This document shows positions 17,905 through 25,813 of a stretch of DNA of 38,270 nucleotides, one piece after another. The position numbers were made by a program, and so were the translations under genes. Position 1 is the first letter of the stretch. The number at the start of each line of letters is the position of its first letter. Below the pieces are notes generated by a model. It was not told the origin of the DNA. It saw only the letters and a program-made list of their open reading frames with translations, and searched no databases. The DNA is from 40-80 sp964503665 (GTDB taxonomy: Bacteria > Bacteroidota > Bacteroidia > Flavobacteriales_D > Crocinitomicaceae). The DNA is taken from NCBI GenBank assembly GCA_964503665.1, contig CAZDAR010000024.1, positions 1-38,270 of the forward strand, given 5' to 3'.

Positions 17905-18971
17905 AAAAAAGTAACTTTATTTATATCCTCCTTTCGCTTTTGATACTTTCATGTACCAAGCACGAAGTGATTCCTATTCAGCAAACAAATTCACCTGAAT
18001 TTAATGCGGAATTGACATTTGGTGGGGAAATAAAACGTTTTGTCGCAGGAGAAGACGAATGCGTTTTAACTCCTCTAACAACAAAAGATTATGGAATTTT
18101 CAGAATGCAAACTATCTTTAATAAAGGGAATGAACAATTATTCTTTAGCATCAATGATGGAGATTTTCAAAACAATATATCTTTCCAAGATAAACTGAAA
18201 GCTATTGCTTCAAATGGATTAAAGTTCTCCAACTTCAATTCAATAGCTTTAGCCTTTTCGCTGGATTCGATTAAACAGTTTTTAGGTGGTGATGATGTTG
18301 ATTTATACATTAATAATCAACTTTTAGAATCCGATAATTACACCTTTCCATCTTCCGGAATTTACACTTTAGATGTTGTCAAGGTTATTGATGGAAAATC
18401 ATTTAAAATAAGTAACGATTGGTATGTTGGTTTCAAAAACCCATTTGGTAACTTAACCTTTGTCTACAATACAACCAGCCAACAATTGACTGCTAATATT
18501 GTAAATGAATCTACAACTAAAACAGCAGTTAAATGGTATTTAAACGATGTATTAACGAGTGAAGAAAACACCTTAATATCGAACGCTAATTTAACGGCAA
18601 CTACGAAAATAAAAGCCGTTGTTAGTTATCAAGGAGTCTCCAAAAGCTTTGAAGGGTTAATTGACTTGAACCAATCTACTAATCAGGTGGACGATATTAA
18701 AAAATACAGCTATTTGCTCCAAAATGGCGAGAATCCAGATGATTTACGTATCCGCTTAAAATTGGTGCAAGATAATCAAACGTGGCTTATAGTACCCAAT
18801 AACGATGGTTACTTTTCTATAAAAGATATTCATTTTTATAAGAAAATGGATGGAAAAGATATTTACTTACTGGAAGGAGAAACAAGCGACATTTTAATGA
18901 GAAACACGTCTACAAATGAAGAAAAGACAGCTCGATTAAAAATAAAAGGCGGATTTGAATTTCCTTATTAA
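17901..18971 (+). CDS. Lipoprotein of unknown function
   Basis: A 356-residue secreted lipoprotein. The N-terminus has lysines, a hydrophobic core and a lipobox ending LLILSC with C18 as the predicted lipidated cysteine. The rest is rich in polar and beta-forming residues; residues 170-255 (from about YVGFKNPFG to GVSKSFEGL) look like an Ig-like/PKD-like strand pattern including a KWYLNDVLTSEEN segment. I recognise no enzyme motif. It overlaps the barrel protein gene by four bases (ATGA), so it belongs to the sigma-factor operon, and it may be the periplasmic or surface partner of that protein. Function unknown. Confidence 0.6.
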   Translation: MKKSNFIYILLSLLILSCTKHEVIPIQQTNSPEFNAELTFGGEIKRFVAGEDECVLTPLTTKDYGIFRMQTIFNKGNEQLFFSINDGDFQNNISFQDKLKAIASNGLKFSNFNSIALAFSLDSIKQFLGGDDVDLYINNQLLESDNYTFPSSGIYTLDVVKVIDGKSFKISNDWYVGFKNPFGNLTFVYNTTSQQLTANIVNESTTKTAVKWYLNDVLTSEENTLISNANLTATTKIKAVVSYQGVSKSFEGLIDLNQSTNQVDDIKKYSYLLQNGENPDDLRIRLKLVQDNQTWLIVPNNDGYFSIKDIHFYKKMDGKDIYLLEGETSDILMRNTSTNEEKTARLKIKGGFEFPY

Positions 18972-19019
18972 AAAAAAAGTAATTTTAAACACTATAATCT
19001 AAAGTTAAACTTAGAACCT

Positions 19020-20102
19020 ATGAAAAGAAATTACTTAATCGCTTGTCTTTTATTGTCCACACAAGTCATTAATGCACAAATTGAGTTAAATCAAGAAAAT
19101 TTTGCAACTCTTGGAGATAAGGAAAGAATGTCATCAGCAACGATAGCTTCAGAAGTGGATTTAAATACAGGGGCAGGGTATTTTTGGGACTTCTCTCATC
19201 TAACACCTGAAAGTCAAGTATTAGAAGAATACAAACCAATTTCAGATTTAGGACAATTAGCAGGTTTTCAGTTTGGTAATTTTTCCCCTGATAGATATAA
19301 AGCTACTTATCACATTATCAATCCAGATGTTCCTTTACAATATTTACCGTCTTTCTTACCAATTCAATTCTCCGATTACAACAATTTGATGAAATTGTCA
19401 GAAGACTCTTTAAGTTTAGTTGGCTTATCAGTTAATATCAATGGGCAAGCACTCCCTATTCGTTACTCAGAAATTGAAACACAATATTATTTTCCCGTTA
19501 AATACGGTGATCACTATACAACTCATGGACGTTTTGACCAAGATATGAACCCTATGGTAGATGCTCAATGGAGACAAAAAAGACAACATGAAGTAATAGT
19601 TGATGGATGGGGAAAAGTCTTTACACCAATCGGAAGTTTTGATTGTTTACGTATCAAGCATATCGTTGTTGAACAAGATTCTATTTACGCTTCAGTTAGT
19701 GGATTTGGGGCTTGGCTACCTTTAAATGTTCCGAAACAAATTATTTATGAATGGAGGACGCTTGAAGAAGGAAGTCCTGTTGTAAGAATTAAAGCAAATA
19801 TTCAAGGAAGCAATGAAAATGTAACTGCTATCGAATACAGAGATAATACCGTTTTTGTTGGAGTAGATGAGTTGATAAATAATATTTCATTGACAGTTTA
19901 CCCAAATCCAGTTTTTACTGCGATGCATGTAAAGACCAATTATAACTTTGAAAGTTACGCTATTTACAGTATAGATGGAAAAATAGTACAAACGGGTGTT
20001 TTTAGCTCTTCTATTGATTGCTCTCAACTTCAAAAAGGGGCTTACACATTGAGTTTATCTGGAAAAGATAACGTCGCGTCAAAAGCATTTGTTAAACAAT
20101 AA
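19020..20102 (+). CDS. Secreted protein with T9SS type A sorting domain
   Basis: A 360-residue secreted protein. Signal peptide at residues 1-19, cleaved after the alanine in VINAQ. The body (about 20-280) has no motif I recognise. The last ~75 residues are a type IX secretion system type A sorting domain: VYPNPV, then YAIYSIDGKIVQTG, then LQKGAYTLSLSG and a final KAFVKQ. Such domains direct export through the T9SS and anchoring or release at the cell surface. It lies 48 bases after the lipoprotein gene in the same orientation and may be the last gene of the sigma-factor operon. Its stop is only four bases from the stop of convergent xseA and no terminator is visible between them. Confidence 0.8.
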   Translation: MKRNYLIACLLLSTQVINAQIELNQENFATLGDKERMSSATIASEVDLNTGAGYFWDFSHLTPESQVLEEYKPISDLGQLAGFQFGNFSPDRYKATYHIINPDVPLQYLPSFLPIQFSDYNNLMKLSEDSLSLVGLSVNINGQALPIRYSEIETQYYFPVKYGDHYTTHGRFDQDMNPMVDAQWRQKRQHEVIVDGWGKVFTPIGSFDCLRIKHIVVEQDSIYASVSGFGAWLPLNVPKQIIYEWRTLEEGSPVVRIKANIQGSNENVTAIEYRDNTVFVGVDELINNISLTVYPNPVFTAMHVKTNYNFESYAIYSIDGKIVQTGVFSSSIDCSQLQKGAYTLSLSGKDNVASKAFVKQ

Positions 20103-20106
20103 GGAA

Positions 20107-21543
20107 TTATTCTTCCACTTTGCTTTTGAGTACTCCGACAATACTCGTCGTTAGTAGATCGTCTCCTTCTTTTGGATAATTTTCCTTTGATAATATTTTA
20201 CCGTTAAACAATGTAATAGTGTACCCTTTTTTTAAGGTGTTATCTGGATGAACTAACTTTATCGTTGTTTCTATTTGAGTAAGTACTTTGGAGGCATTAT
20301 CTGTTATTTTTGAAACATTATTCAGTAATAAAACACGATGGTCTTGTAAATAAGTATCCTTTGCAAGTAAATATTTCGTACTATTAACTGCTAATTTTTG
20401 TTGTTCCTGCTGAAGTGTATTTGTGGTGATTCTAAACTGTGTCTTTATGTTGGAACGAAAGTTCTGTGCCTGAGTTCTTAAACTCATCCAATTTATTTTT
20501 TGTACATTATTTGCATTGCGTGCAAGATCTGTTCTCTGTTGACGCCACGATTGTTTATTTGAAATAATACATGACGCAGAAGCGTTTCTGAAAACTCGAG
20601 ATTCGTTCAATAATGCTTTTTTAGTATTTGATAAAACATAATAAGTTTCCTCTACTATCAATCGCTTCATTTCTACCACTGACCTATCGAATTGATGAAA
20701 AATGTCGACGAAAAAGATAGCTAGTTCAGTGGGTGTGATGGCACTTCGATACGCGATCATTTCAGCAACAGTAAGATTGGTCGAATGTCCAATTCCAGTG
20801 AGAACTGGTAATGGGAAGTTGGTAATTGCTTCACACAGATTGTAATTATTGTAGCAGGACATTCCTACTTCACCACCACCACCCCTCACAATAACAACAG
20901 CATCAAAAAAAGAATGATATTTTTTTATGCGTTCTAATTGCTGTAAAATTGTTTCAATTGCGCCATCACCACTAAGCGTTGCTGGAAAAAGTTTCGTGTT
21001 AAATCCATAGCCATAAGCGTTACCATTTAGAACCGTCAAGAAGTCCGAAAGTCCTTTACTAGATTCCACAGATATAATGGCAATATTCTTTGGCAATAGC
21101 GGTAATTTTAACTGTTGGTTTCTGGTCAGTAACCCTTTTTCTTTTAACTTTTTAAGTGTTTCTTCCCGTTCTTTATGCAGTTCACCCAAAGTATAGTTCG
21201 GATCGATGTCCACAATTTCCAATCCCATTCCATATATCGGATGAAAGCTTACCCTAACCTGAAAAAGTAAAGTTAAACCATCACGAAGAGGCTCCTTGAC
21301 AGTTTCTTCAAAGCGAATTCGTATATTCGTAAAGTTATTTTTCCAAATCGTACCACGCATTTCAGCGACAATCTCCCCATTTTCTTTGTGAACTAACTCT
21401 GGATAACAATGTCCCTTCACCGTTTGATTCAACTTGTGCATTTCTGCCTTGACCCAATAGGCGTTATGGTACACATTCTTGATGGCTCGCTGAATAGACG
21501 AAGTTAATTCTAATAAAGTAAATGTTTTTCTCTCTGTGCTCAT
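20107..21543 (-). CDS. xseA: Exodeoxyribonuclease VII large subunit XseA
   Basis: A 478-residue protein with the XseA layout: N-terminal OB-fold (about 8-105, including VKAEMHKLNQ), then the catalytic core with PKNIAIISVESSKGLSDFL, VVIVRGGGGEVG and PLPVLTGIGHSTN, and a coiled-coil-rich C-terminal part (about 290-430) ending in the usual KKGYTIT segment. The RGGGGEVGMSCYNN form replaces the proteobacterial RGGGS-DL and is, as I recall, the Bacteroidota variant. With the small subunit XseB it degrades single-stranded DNA in mismatch repair and SOS functions. No xseB gene is next to it in this window, unlike the common xseA-xseB pairing. ATG start at 21543. Confidence 0.9.
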   Translation of the reverse strand: MSTERKTFTLLELTSSIQRAIKNVYHNAYWVKAEMHKLNQTVKGHCYPELVHKENGEIVAEMRGTIWKNNFTNIRIRFEETVKEPLRDGLTLLFQVRVSFHPIYGMGLEIVDIDPNYTLGELHKEREETLKKLKEKGLLTRNQQLKLPLLPKNIAIISVESSKGLSDFLTVLNGNAYGYGFNTKLFPATLSGDGAIETILQQLERIKKYHSFFDAVVIVRGGGGEVGMSCYNNYNLCEAITNFPLPVLTGIGHSTNLTVAEMIAYRSAITPTELAIFFVDIFHQFDRSVVEMKRLIVEETYYVLSNTKKALLNESRVFRNASASCIISNKQSWRQQRTDLARNANNVQKINWMSLRTQAQNFRSNIKTQFRITTNTLQQEQQKLAVNSTKYLLAKDTYLQDHRVLLLNNVSKITDNASKVLTQIETTIKLVHPDNTLKKGYTITLFNGKILSKENYPKEGDDLLTTSIVGVLKSKVEE

Positions 21544-21683
21544 GAAGAACTAAAGGTAAGTAGAATTCAATTAAAAGCGAATTTAAAGTCTTTTATTTTA
21601 TTCAAACAAACACTTCTTACATCCAATAAATTAAATTAAATGTCGTTTACAGCTAAAGCTTCTACTAAAAAGATAAAAATTCA

Positions 21684-21691
21684 TAACTTTG
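21684..21691 (+). promoter_or_regulatory. Bacteroidota -7 box (TAACTTTG)
   Basis: Exact TAnnTTTG match ending only four bases before the ATG of the barrel protein gene. Transcription should start at or within a few bases of the ATG, predicting a leaderless message. No well-spaced -33 TTG is visible. Confidence 0.5.
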
Positions 21692-21695
21692 GCCC

Positions 21696-22454
21696 ATGAA
21701 AGTGAACTTTCTTATAGTAAGTCTATTTGTTTATTGTTTAGGATTCTCTCAAGTGGAAGAAGAGAAAAGTAATTCAGTATCCTCTTTTTTAATTAGCGCT
21801 CATTACGCCCCTAGTTTTGCATTAGGCGATTTACAAAAACGGTATAGCTTTCTCAACCACATTGGTGCTGGAGTGTCTTACAAGTTAAATTCCAATTGGA
21901 TATTTGGTATAGATGGAAGTTTCATTTTTGGTAATCGCACCAAATTCACGGGGTTATTTGATAACTTAGTAGATAGTCATGGAAATATATCGGATGTAAA
22001 TGGAGATGTCGGTATTGTACTAGCAAATCCAAGAGGACTAACCTTTAATGTGCATATTGGAAAAATTTTCCCCATCTCTAAATCAAATCCAAATTCTGGA
22101 ATTTTTGTACGAGTTAGTGGTGGTTATTTACAGCATAAACTGAACATTGAAACTCGTGATCATATCATACCTTCGTTAGAGAAAGAATACCGCAAAGGCT
22201 ATGACCGTTTTTCTTCTGGTTTAGCTTCTGAACAATTATTAGGATATCTTTTCATTGGCAACAACGAATTTGTCAACTTTTACGCTGGAGCATTTATCCA
22301 AGAAGGTTTCACGGTAAATCGTCGTAATTTGAATTATGACCAACCTACAGTTCCTGTTGACAAAAGCCTTCGTTTAGATATGATGGTTGGAATTAAAGTA
22401 GCTTGGATTTTCCTTGCAAATGCCAATCGTTCTAGAAATTATTACACCAAATAA
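21696..22454 (+). CDS. Outer-membrane beta-barrel protein of unknown function
   Basis: A 252-residue exported protein. A signal peptide occupies about residues 1-18 (LGFSQ). The mature part alternates hydrophobic and polar residues as in a small outer-membrane barrel (NWIFGIDGSFIFGN, GIFVRVSGGYLQHK, FVNFYAGAFIQEG, LRLDMMVGIKVAWIFL). I recognise no ligand-binding motif. It is followed after three bases by waaA and preceded by a strong -7 box, so the two form a transcription unit; conserved coupling to an LPS-core gene would suggest an envelope role, but the function is unknown. Confidence 0.6.
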   Translation: MKVNFLIVSLFVYCLGFSQVEEEKSNSVSSFLISAHYAPSFALGDLQKRYSFLNHIGAGVSYKLNSNWIFGIDGSFIFGNRTKFTGLFDNLVDSHGNISDVNGDVGIVLANPRGLTFNVHIGKIFPISKSNPNSGIFVRVSGGYLQHKLNIETRDHIIPSLEKEYRKGYDRFSSGLASEQLLGYLFIGNNEFVNFYAGAFIQEGFTVNRRNLNYDQPTVPVDKSLRLDMMVGIKVAWIFLANANRSRNYYTK

Positions 22455-22457
22455 TAC

Positions 22458-23663
22458 ATGAGAATCTTTCATACACTTAGTGTTATTTTGTATGGAGGAA
22501 TCATTTTTCTGCTACAACCTTTCCATGAAAAAGCACGGAAATGGTGGAAAGGACGACAAGGATTTTGGACACTTCTTCCTACCAATATTCCTTCAGAAAA
22601 TGTCGTATGGTTTCACTGTGCTTCTTTAGGAGAATTCGATCAAGGTATTCCTGTGATGCAAACACTAAAAGAAAGAGACCCTTCTTTTTTCATCATCGTC
22701 ACGTTCTTCTCTCCTTCGGGAATGGAACATTATCACAAACGCAATCATCCAGCAGATTGGGTAGGTTATTTACCGCTCCCAACACCTTCAAACGCTCGTC
22801 GATTTATAACGTATTTCCATCCTAAATTAGTGTTCTTCGTGAAATATGAGTTTTGGGAACATTATCTTTCAGAAGCAAAGAAAAATAACGCAAAAATCTA
22901 CTGTATATCTGCCAATTTTCGCAAAAATCATCGTTTTTTTGGTGCTTTTAAATCCTTCTTCGTTCCTACTCTTTTTCTATTTGACAAAATCTTCGTTCAG
23001 AATGAAACATCTTTACTGTTGTTAGAAAAAATTCAATATCCGAATGGTATTTTAGCTGGAGACACACGTATCGATAGAGTTTTAGATAACAAAGCGATGG
23101 TAAAGAAAGACGAATTAGTTGAAGCTTTTTTAGCAGATGAAAAGGCAATTATTTTAGGAAGTAGTTGGCCCATTGGTGAACAGCTGTGGAAAGAGTATAT
23201 CAGCAATCATCCTGAGTGTAAATTTATCATAGCTCCTCATGATATTTCAGAAAAACATCTTACTTCAATTTTAGAAATGTATCCTCAAGCGGTTCGATAT
23301 ACTCAAAATTCGGTTGTCAAATCCAACATATTGATAATTGATTGCATCGGGAAATTATCCAATCTATATCAATATGCATCGCTCGCCTATATTGGAGGAG
23401 GATTTACAGGGAAATTACACAACATACTAGAAGCAGCAGTATTTAACATTCCCATTCTAATCGGACCTAAGCATCACCGATTTCCAGAAGCACAATGCTT
23501 AATAGATAAAGGTATCGTTTCGATTATAACTTCCTCATTTGATGTTCAAAAGAAGATTGAATCAATGCAGCAACAACAAGAAATGATAGAGAAAGAAGCG
23601 ACTTATTTTTTTGCTGATAATAAGAATGTAGCCACTAAAATTGTGGATGAAATTTTCAGTTAA
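22458..23663 (+). CDS. waaA: 3-deoxy-D-manno-octulosonic acid (Kdo) transferase WaaA
   Basis: A 401-residue GT-B glycosyltransferase of the WaaA/KdtA family, which transfers Kdo from CMP-Kdo to the lipid A precursor at the inner leaflet of the inner membrane. An N-terminal membrane-anchoring helix is followed by HCASLGEFDQG, whose glutamate is the proposed catalytic base. VKYEFWEHYL and KIYCISANFR are typical of the N-terminal domain. The C-terminal domain has YIGGGFTGKLHNILEAA and the GPKHHRFPEA segment that binds the nucleotide sugar. Length is slightly under the family average of about 420. It implies that this bacterium makes Kdo-containing LPS. ATG start three bases after the barrel protein. 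Confidence 0.92.
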   Translation: MRIFHTLSVILYGGIIFLLQPFHEKARKWWKGRQGFWTLLPTNIPSENVVWFHCASLGEFDQGIPVMQTLKERDPSFFIIVTFFSPSGMEHYHKRNHPADWVGYLPLPTPSNARRFITYFHPKLVFFVKYEFWEHYLSEAKKNNAKIYCISANFRKNHRFFGAFKSFFVPTLFLFDKIFVQNETSLLLLEKIQYPNGILAGDTRIDRVLDNKAMVKKDELVEAFLADEKAIILGSSWPIGEQLWKEYISNHPECKFIIAPHDISEKHLTSILEMYPQAVRYTQNSVVKSNILIIDCIGKLSNLYQYASLAYIGGGFTGKLHNILEAAVFNIPILIGPKHHRFPEAQCLIDKGIVSIITSSFDVQKKIESMQQQQEMIEKEATYFFADNKNVATKIVDEIFS

Positions 23664-23832
23664 ATCTCCCCATTAGAATATTTTACACTCAAATAAATAA
23701 AACATCAATACTATTTATAATCGCTCTAAATAACAGCGCGTTAAAATCATTAAATAACTGTATATCTGACTATTGAGAATACCTTCATACAGATTAAACA
23801 TTCCTTGACATCTTCTATCAAAAAACAAAATG

Positions 23833-23840
23833 TAAATTTG
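23833..23840 (+). promoter_or_regulatory. Bacteroidota -7 box (TAAATTTG) before cyoE
   Basis: Exact TAnnTTTG match in the 176-base intergenic region between waaA and cyoE, where nothing else is seen. TTGACA at 23805-23810 lies upstream but its spacing (25 bases from TTG to TA) is longer than usual. The box overlaps the GTG at 23840 and therefore argues that translation starts at the GTG at 23852. Confidence 0.5.
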
Positions 23841-23851
23841 TGCATTGCTAT

Positions 23852-24736
23852 GTGTCAGAATTAAAGTCTATATCAGTGATTCAAAAAATAAAGGACTATT
23901 TATTATTTACAAAGTTTAGGTTATCATTTACTGTTGTATTGTCGGCAGTTCTTGGATATTTCTTTGTAGCGGAACAAGAATGGGTTTGGAGAGATTTACT
24001 ACTTATTTCTGTCGGAGGATCCTTATTAACGTGTGCTTCTATCGGTTCTAATCAAATTTGGGAACGCAACTTTGATAAACAGATGAACCGTACCAAAAAC
24101 CGGCCCTTACCGAGCGGTAGAATGTCTTTAACAGAAGCTTATATTGCCGTTTCAATATTCTTAATCGCTGGTTTATCCATCCTATTCTTATTAAATTACA
24201 AAACATTTTTATTAGGTGTTCTAGCGTATGTTTCATATGCCTTTATGTACACTCCAATAAAAAGACATACACCTTGGGCAGTGTTTATGGGAGCTATTCC
24301 GGGAGCATTACCTCCATTAATGGGTGCCGTAGCCTTCACAGGTAACTTTACTTTTGAAACAGGTATTTTATTTTTCATCCAATTTGTATGGCAATTCCCT
24401 CATTTCTGGGCAATTGCATGGGTGGCACATGACGATTATGAGCGAGGTGGTTTCAGTTTACTACCTTTAAAATCCAATAAATCGAAAGGTTCAGCCAGTT
24501 TAATTGTTTTATATTCCATTTTCTTAATTCCATTCACACTGATTCCATGGGTGGTAGGAATGACAGGAACTTGGTCTTTGGTAGTTGGAGGATTGATGTC
24601 AGTACTTTTCTTCTTATCAGCCTATAAACTTTACTTAACATTAGATAATAAAGACGCAAAAATTTGTATGTTTGCTTCGTTTATATATTTACCCGTAGTA
24701 CAATTAGTATTAGTTTTAGATAAAATTCCTCAATAA
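23852..24736 (+). CDS. cyoE: Protoheme IX farnesyltransferase CyoE/CtaB
   Basis: A polytopic UbiA-family prenyltransferase (about 294 residues, seven to nine transmembrane helices) that adds a farnesyl chain to heme B to make heme O for the oxidase encoded downstream. The first aspartate-rich motif is intact (NQIWERNFDKQMNRT followed by NRPLPSG), and the second appears as DDYERGGFSLLP. The frame is open from GTG 23840 (298 residues), but a -7 promoter box covers 23833-23840, so I choose the in-frame GTG at 23852 (SELKSISVIQ follows). It is the first gene of an operon with oxidase subunits; the stop is two bases before the next ATG. Confidence 0.92.
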   Translation: MSELKSISVIQKIKDYLLFTKFRLSFTVVLSAVLGYFFVAEQEWVWRDLLLISVGGSLLTCASIGSNQIWERNFDKQMNRTKNRPLPSGRMSLTEAYIAVSIFLIAGLSILFLLNYKTFLLGVLAYVSYAFMYTPIKRHTPWAVFMGAIPGALPPLMGAVAFTGNFTFETGILFFIQFVWQFPHFWAIAWVAHDDYERGGFSLLPLKSNKSKGSASLIVLYSIFLIPFTLIPWVVGMTGTWSLVVGGLMSVLFFLSAYKLYLTLDNKDAKICMFASFIYLPVVQLVLVLDKIPQ

Positions 24737-24738
24737 GT

Positions 24739-25794
24739 ATGAGAAAGGATTATAATTACGATGTTTCCTATGAAACAAAAGAGAAAATGAATCGGAACAT
24801 GGTCTATGTGGGCATATTCAGTATCATTATGATATTTGCCGGTTTAACCTCTGCTTATATCGTTTCAATGGGAGGATCATTTTGGGTAAAGTTTCCATTT
24901 CCTAGAGCCTTTTACTTCAGTACAACAGCTATTATATTAAGTAGTATCACCTACTCATTAACAGTTAAGGCAGCTAAAAAGAAAAATGTTACGAGTACAC
25001 GATTATTTATCTCCTTAACACTCCTATTAGGAATTATTTTTTGTGTTTTCCAGTTCAAAGGATACAAACAGCTTCATAAACAAGGTGCTTTTGTTGTAAG
25101 TCCTATCGCTGTTATTGATGGCCGATATGGTGATTATTTTGAAGTTAAACAAAACGGTCACTTTGTCGAAGTCGATGGAAATGATTACCTATTACAAGGA
25201 AAGGTAATGAGTAATGAAGAAATGAAGAAGTTACAAAACTACTTCAAAAACTTTGAAAAAATTAATACGAATAAGACTCCTTCTTTTAACAATCTAGATG
25301 GAGACTTTATTCTTTATTTTAAAAATGAGCCATTGCAATTAGTAGATGGTCATTTTATCCGTCCAGATGGAAAAGAATTACAGTCAATGGATTATCACCG
25401 ACTAAAACAATTAAGCTGGAATGTTCGAGACGGGCGTGGTGATTTCTTCCACAAAGGTAAATTAGGAAAAGACTTTAAAATCTATTTTAAAGGAAGAGAA
25501 CTACAATATAAAGATAGATCATTACTATTTCAAGGGAAAAAATTGAGTGTTCCACTCCAAAATAAACTAAATCAATCACAAGACACTGCAACTTCTTATC
25601 TATATGTAATTACTGCTTTGCATTTATTACATATATTAGTGACGTTAATTTATCTCATCAGAATGGTATCAATCTCATTCTCAGGTGATTTAGATGATAA
25701 TAAATATCTAAAGCTAAAATTTGGTGGTACCTTTTGGCACTTTTTAGATATATTATGGATTTATTTGTTATTATTTTTAATTTTTATTCATTAA
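24739..25794 (+). CDS. Cytochrome c oxidase subunit III-like protein with repeat insertion
   Basis: A 351-residue heme-copper oxidase subunit III paralogue, far longer than the ~190-200 residues I expect for this gene in Bacteroidota. Membrane helices lie at about 20-44, 57-78 and 88-105, then, after FKGYKQLHKQG, a hydrophilic insertion covers about 120-285, then helices resume with SYLYVITALHLLHILV and FGGTFWHFLDILWIY. The insertion consists of three imperfect repeats of about 57 residues starting at G131, G188 and K244; each begins [GK]D[FY] and continues to a GK[VEK] position about 21-24 residues later. The membrane parts match the family, which fits aa3/caa3 oxidase assembly or proton uptake. 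The role of the insertion, probably periplasmic or cytoplasmic beta-rich, is unknown. Confidence 0.8.
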   Translation: MRKDYNYDVSYETKEKMNRNMVYVGIFSIIMIFAGLTSAYIVSMGGSFWVKFPFPRAFYFSTTAIILSSITYSLTVKAAKKKNVTSTRLFISLTLLLGIIFCVFQFKGYKQLHKQGAFVVSPIAVIDGRYGDYFEVKQNGHFVEVDGNDYLLQGKVMSNEEMKKLQNYFKNFEKINTNKTPSFNNLDGDFILYFKNEPLQLVDGHFIRPDGKELQSMDYHRLKQLSWNVRDGRGDFFHKGKLGKDFKIYFKGRELQYKDRSLLFQGKKLSVPLQNKLNQSQDTATSYLYVITALHLLHILVTLIYLIRMVSISFSGDLDDNKYLKLKFGGTFWHFLDILWIYLLLFLIFIH

Positions 25795-25813
25795 ACTTGC
25801 AAAAAAATAAAGT

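Noticed and set aside
23805..23821. TTGACATCTTCTATCAA before cyoE as an FNR/CRP-like operator
   Set aside because: The half-sites TTGA and TCAA are 9 bases apart instead of 6, which does not fit an FNR dimer.
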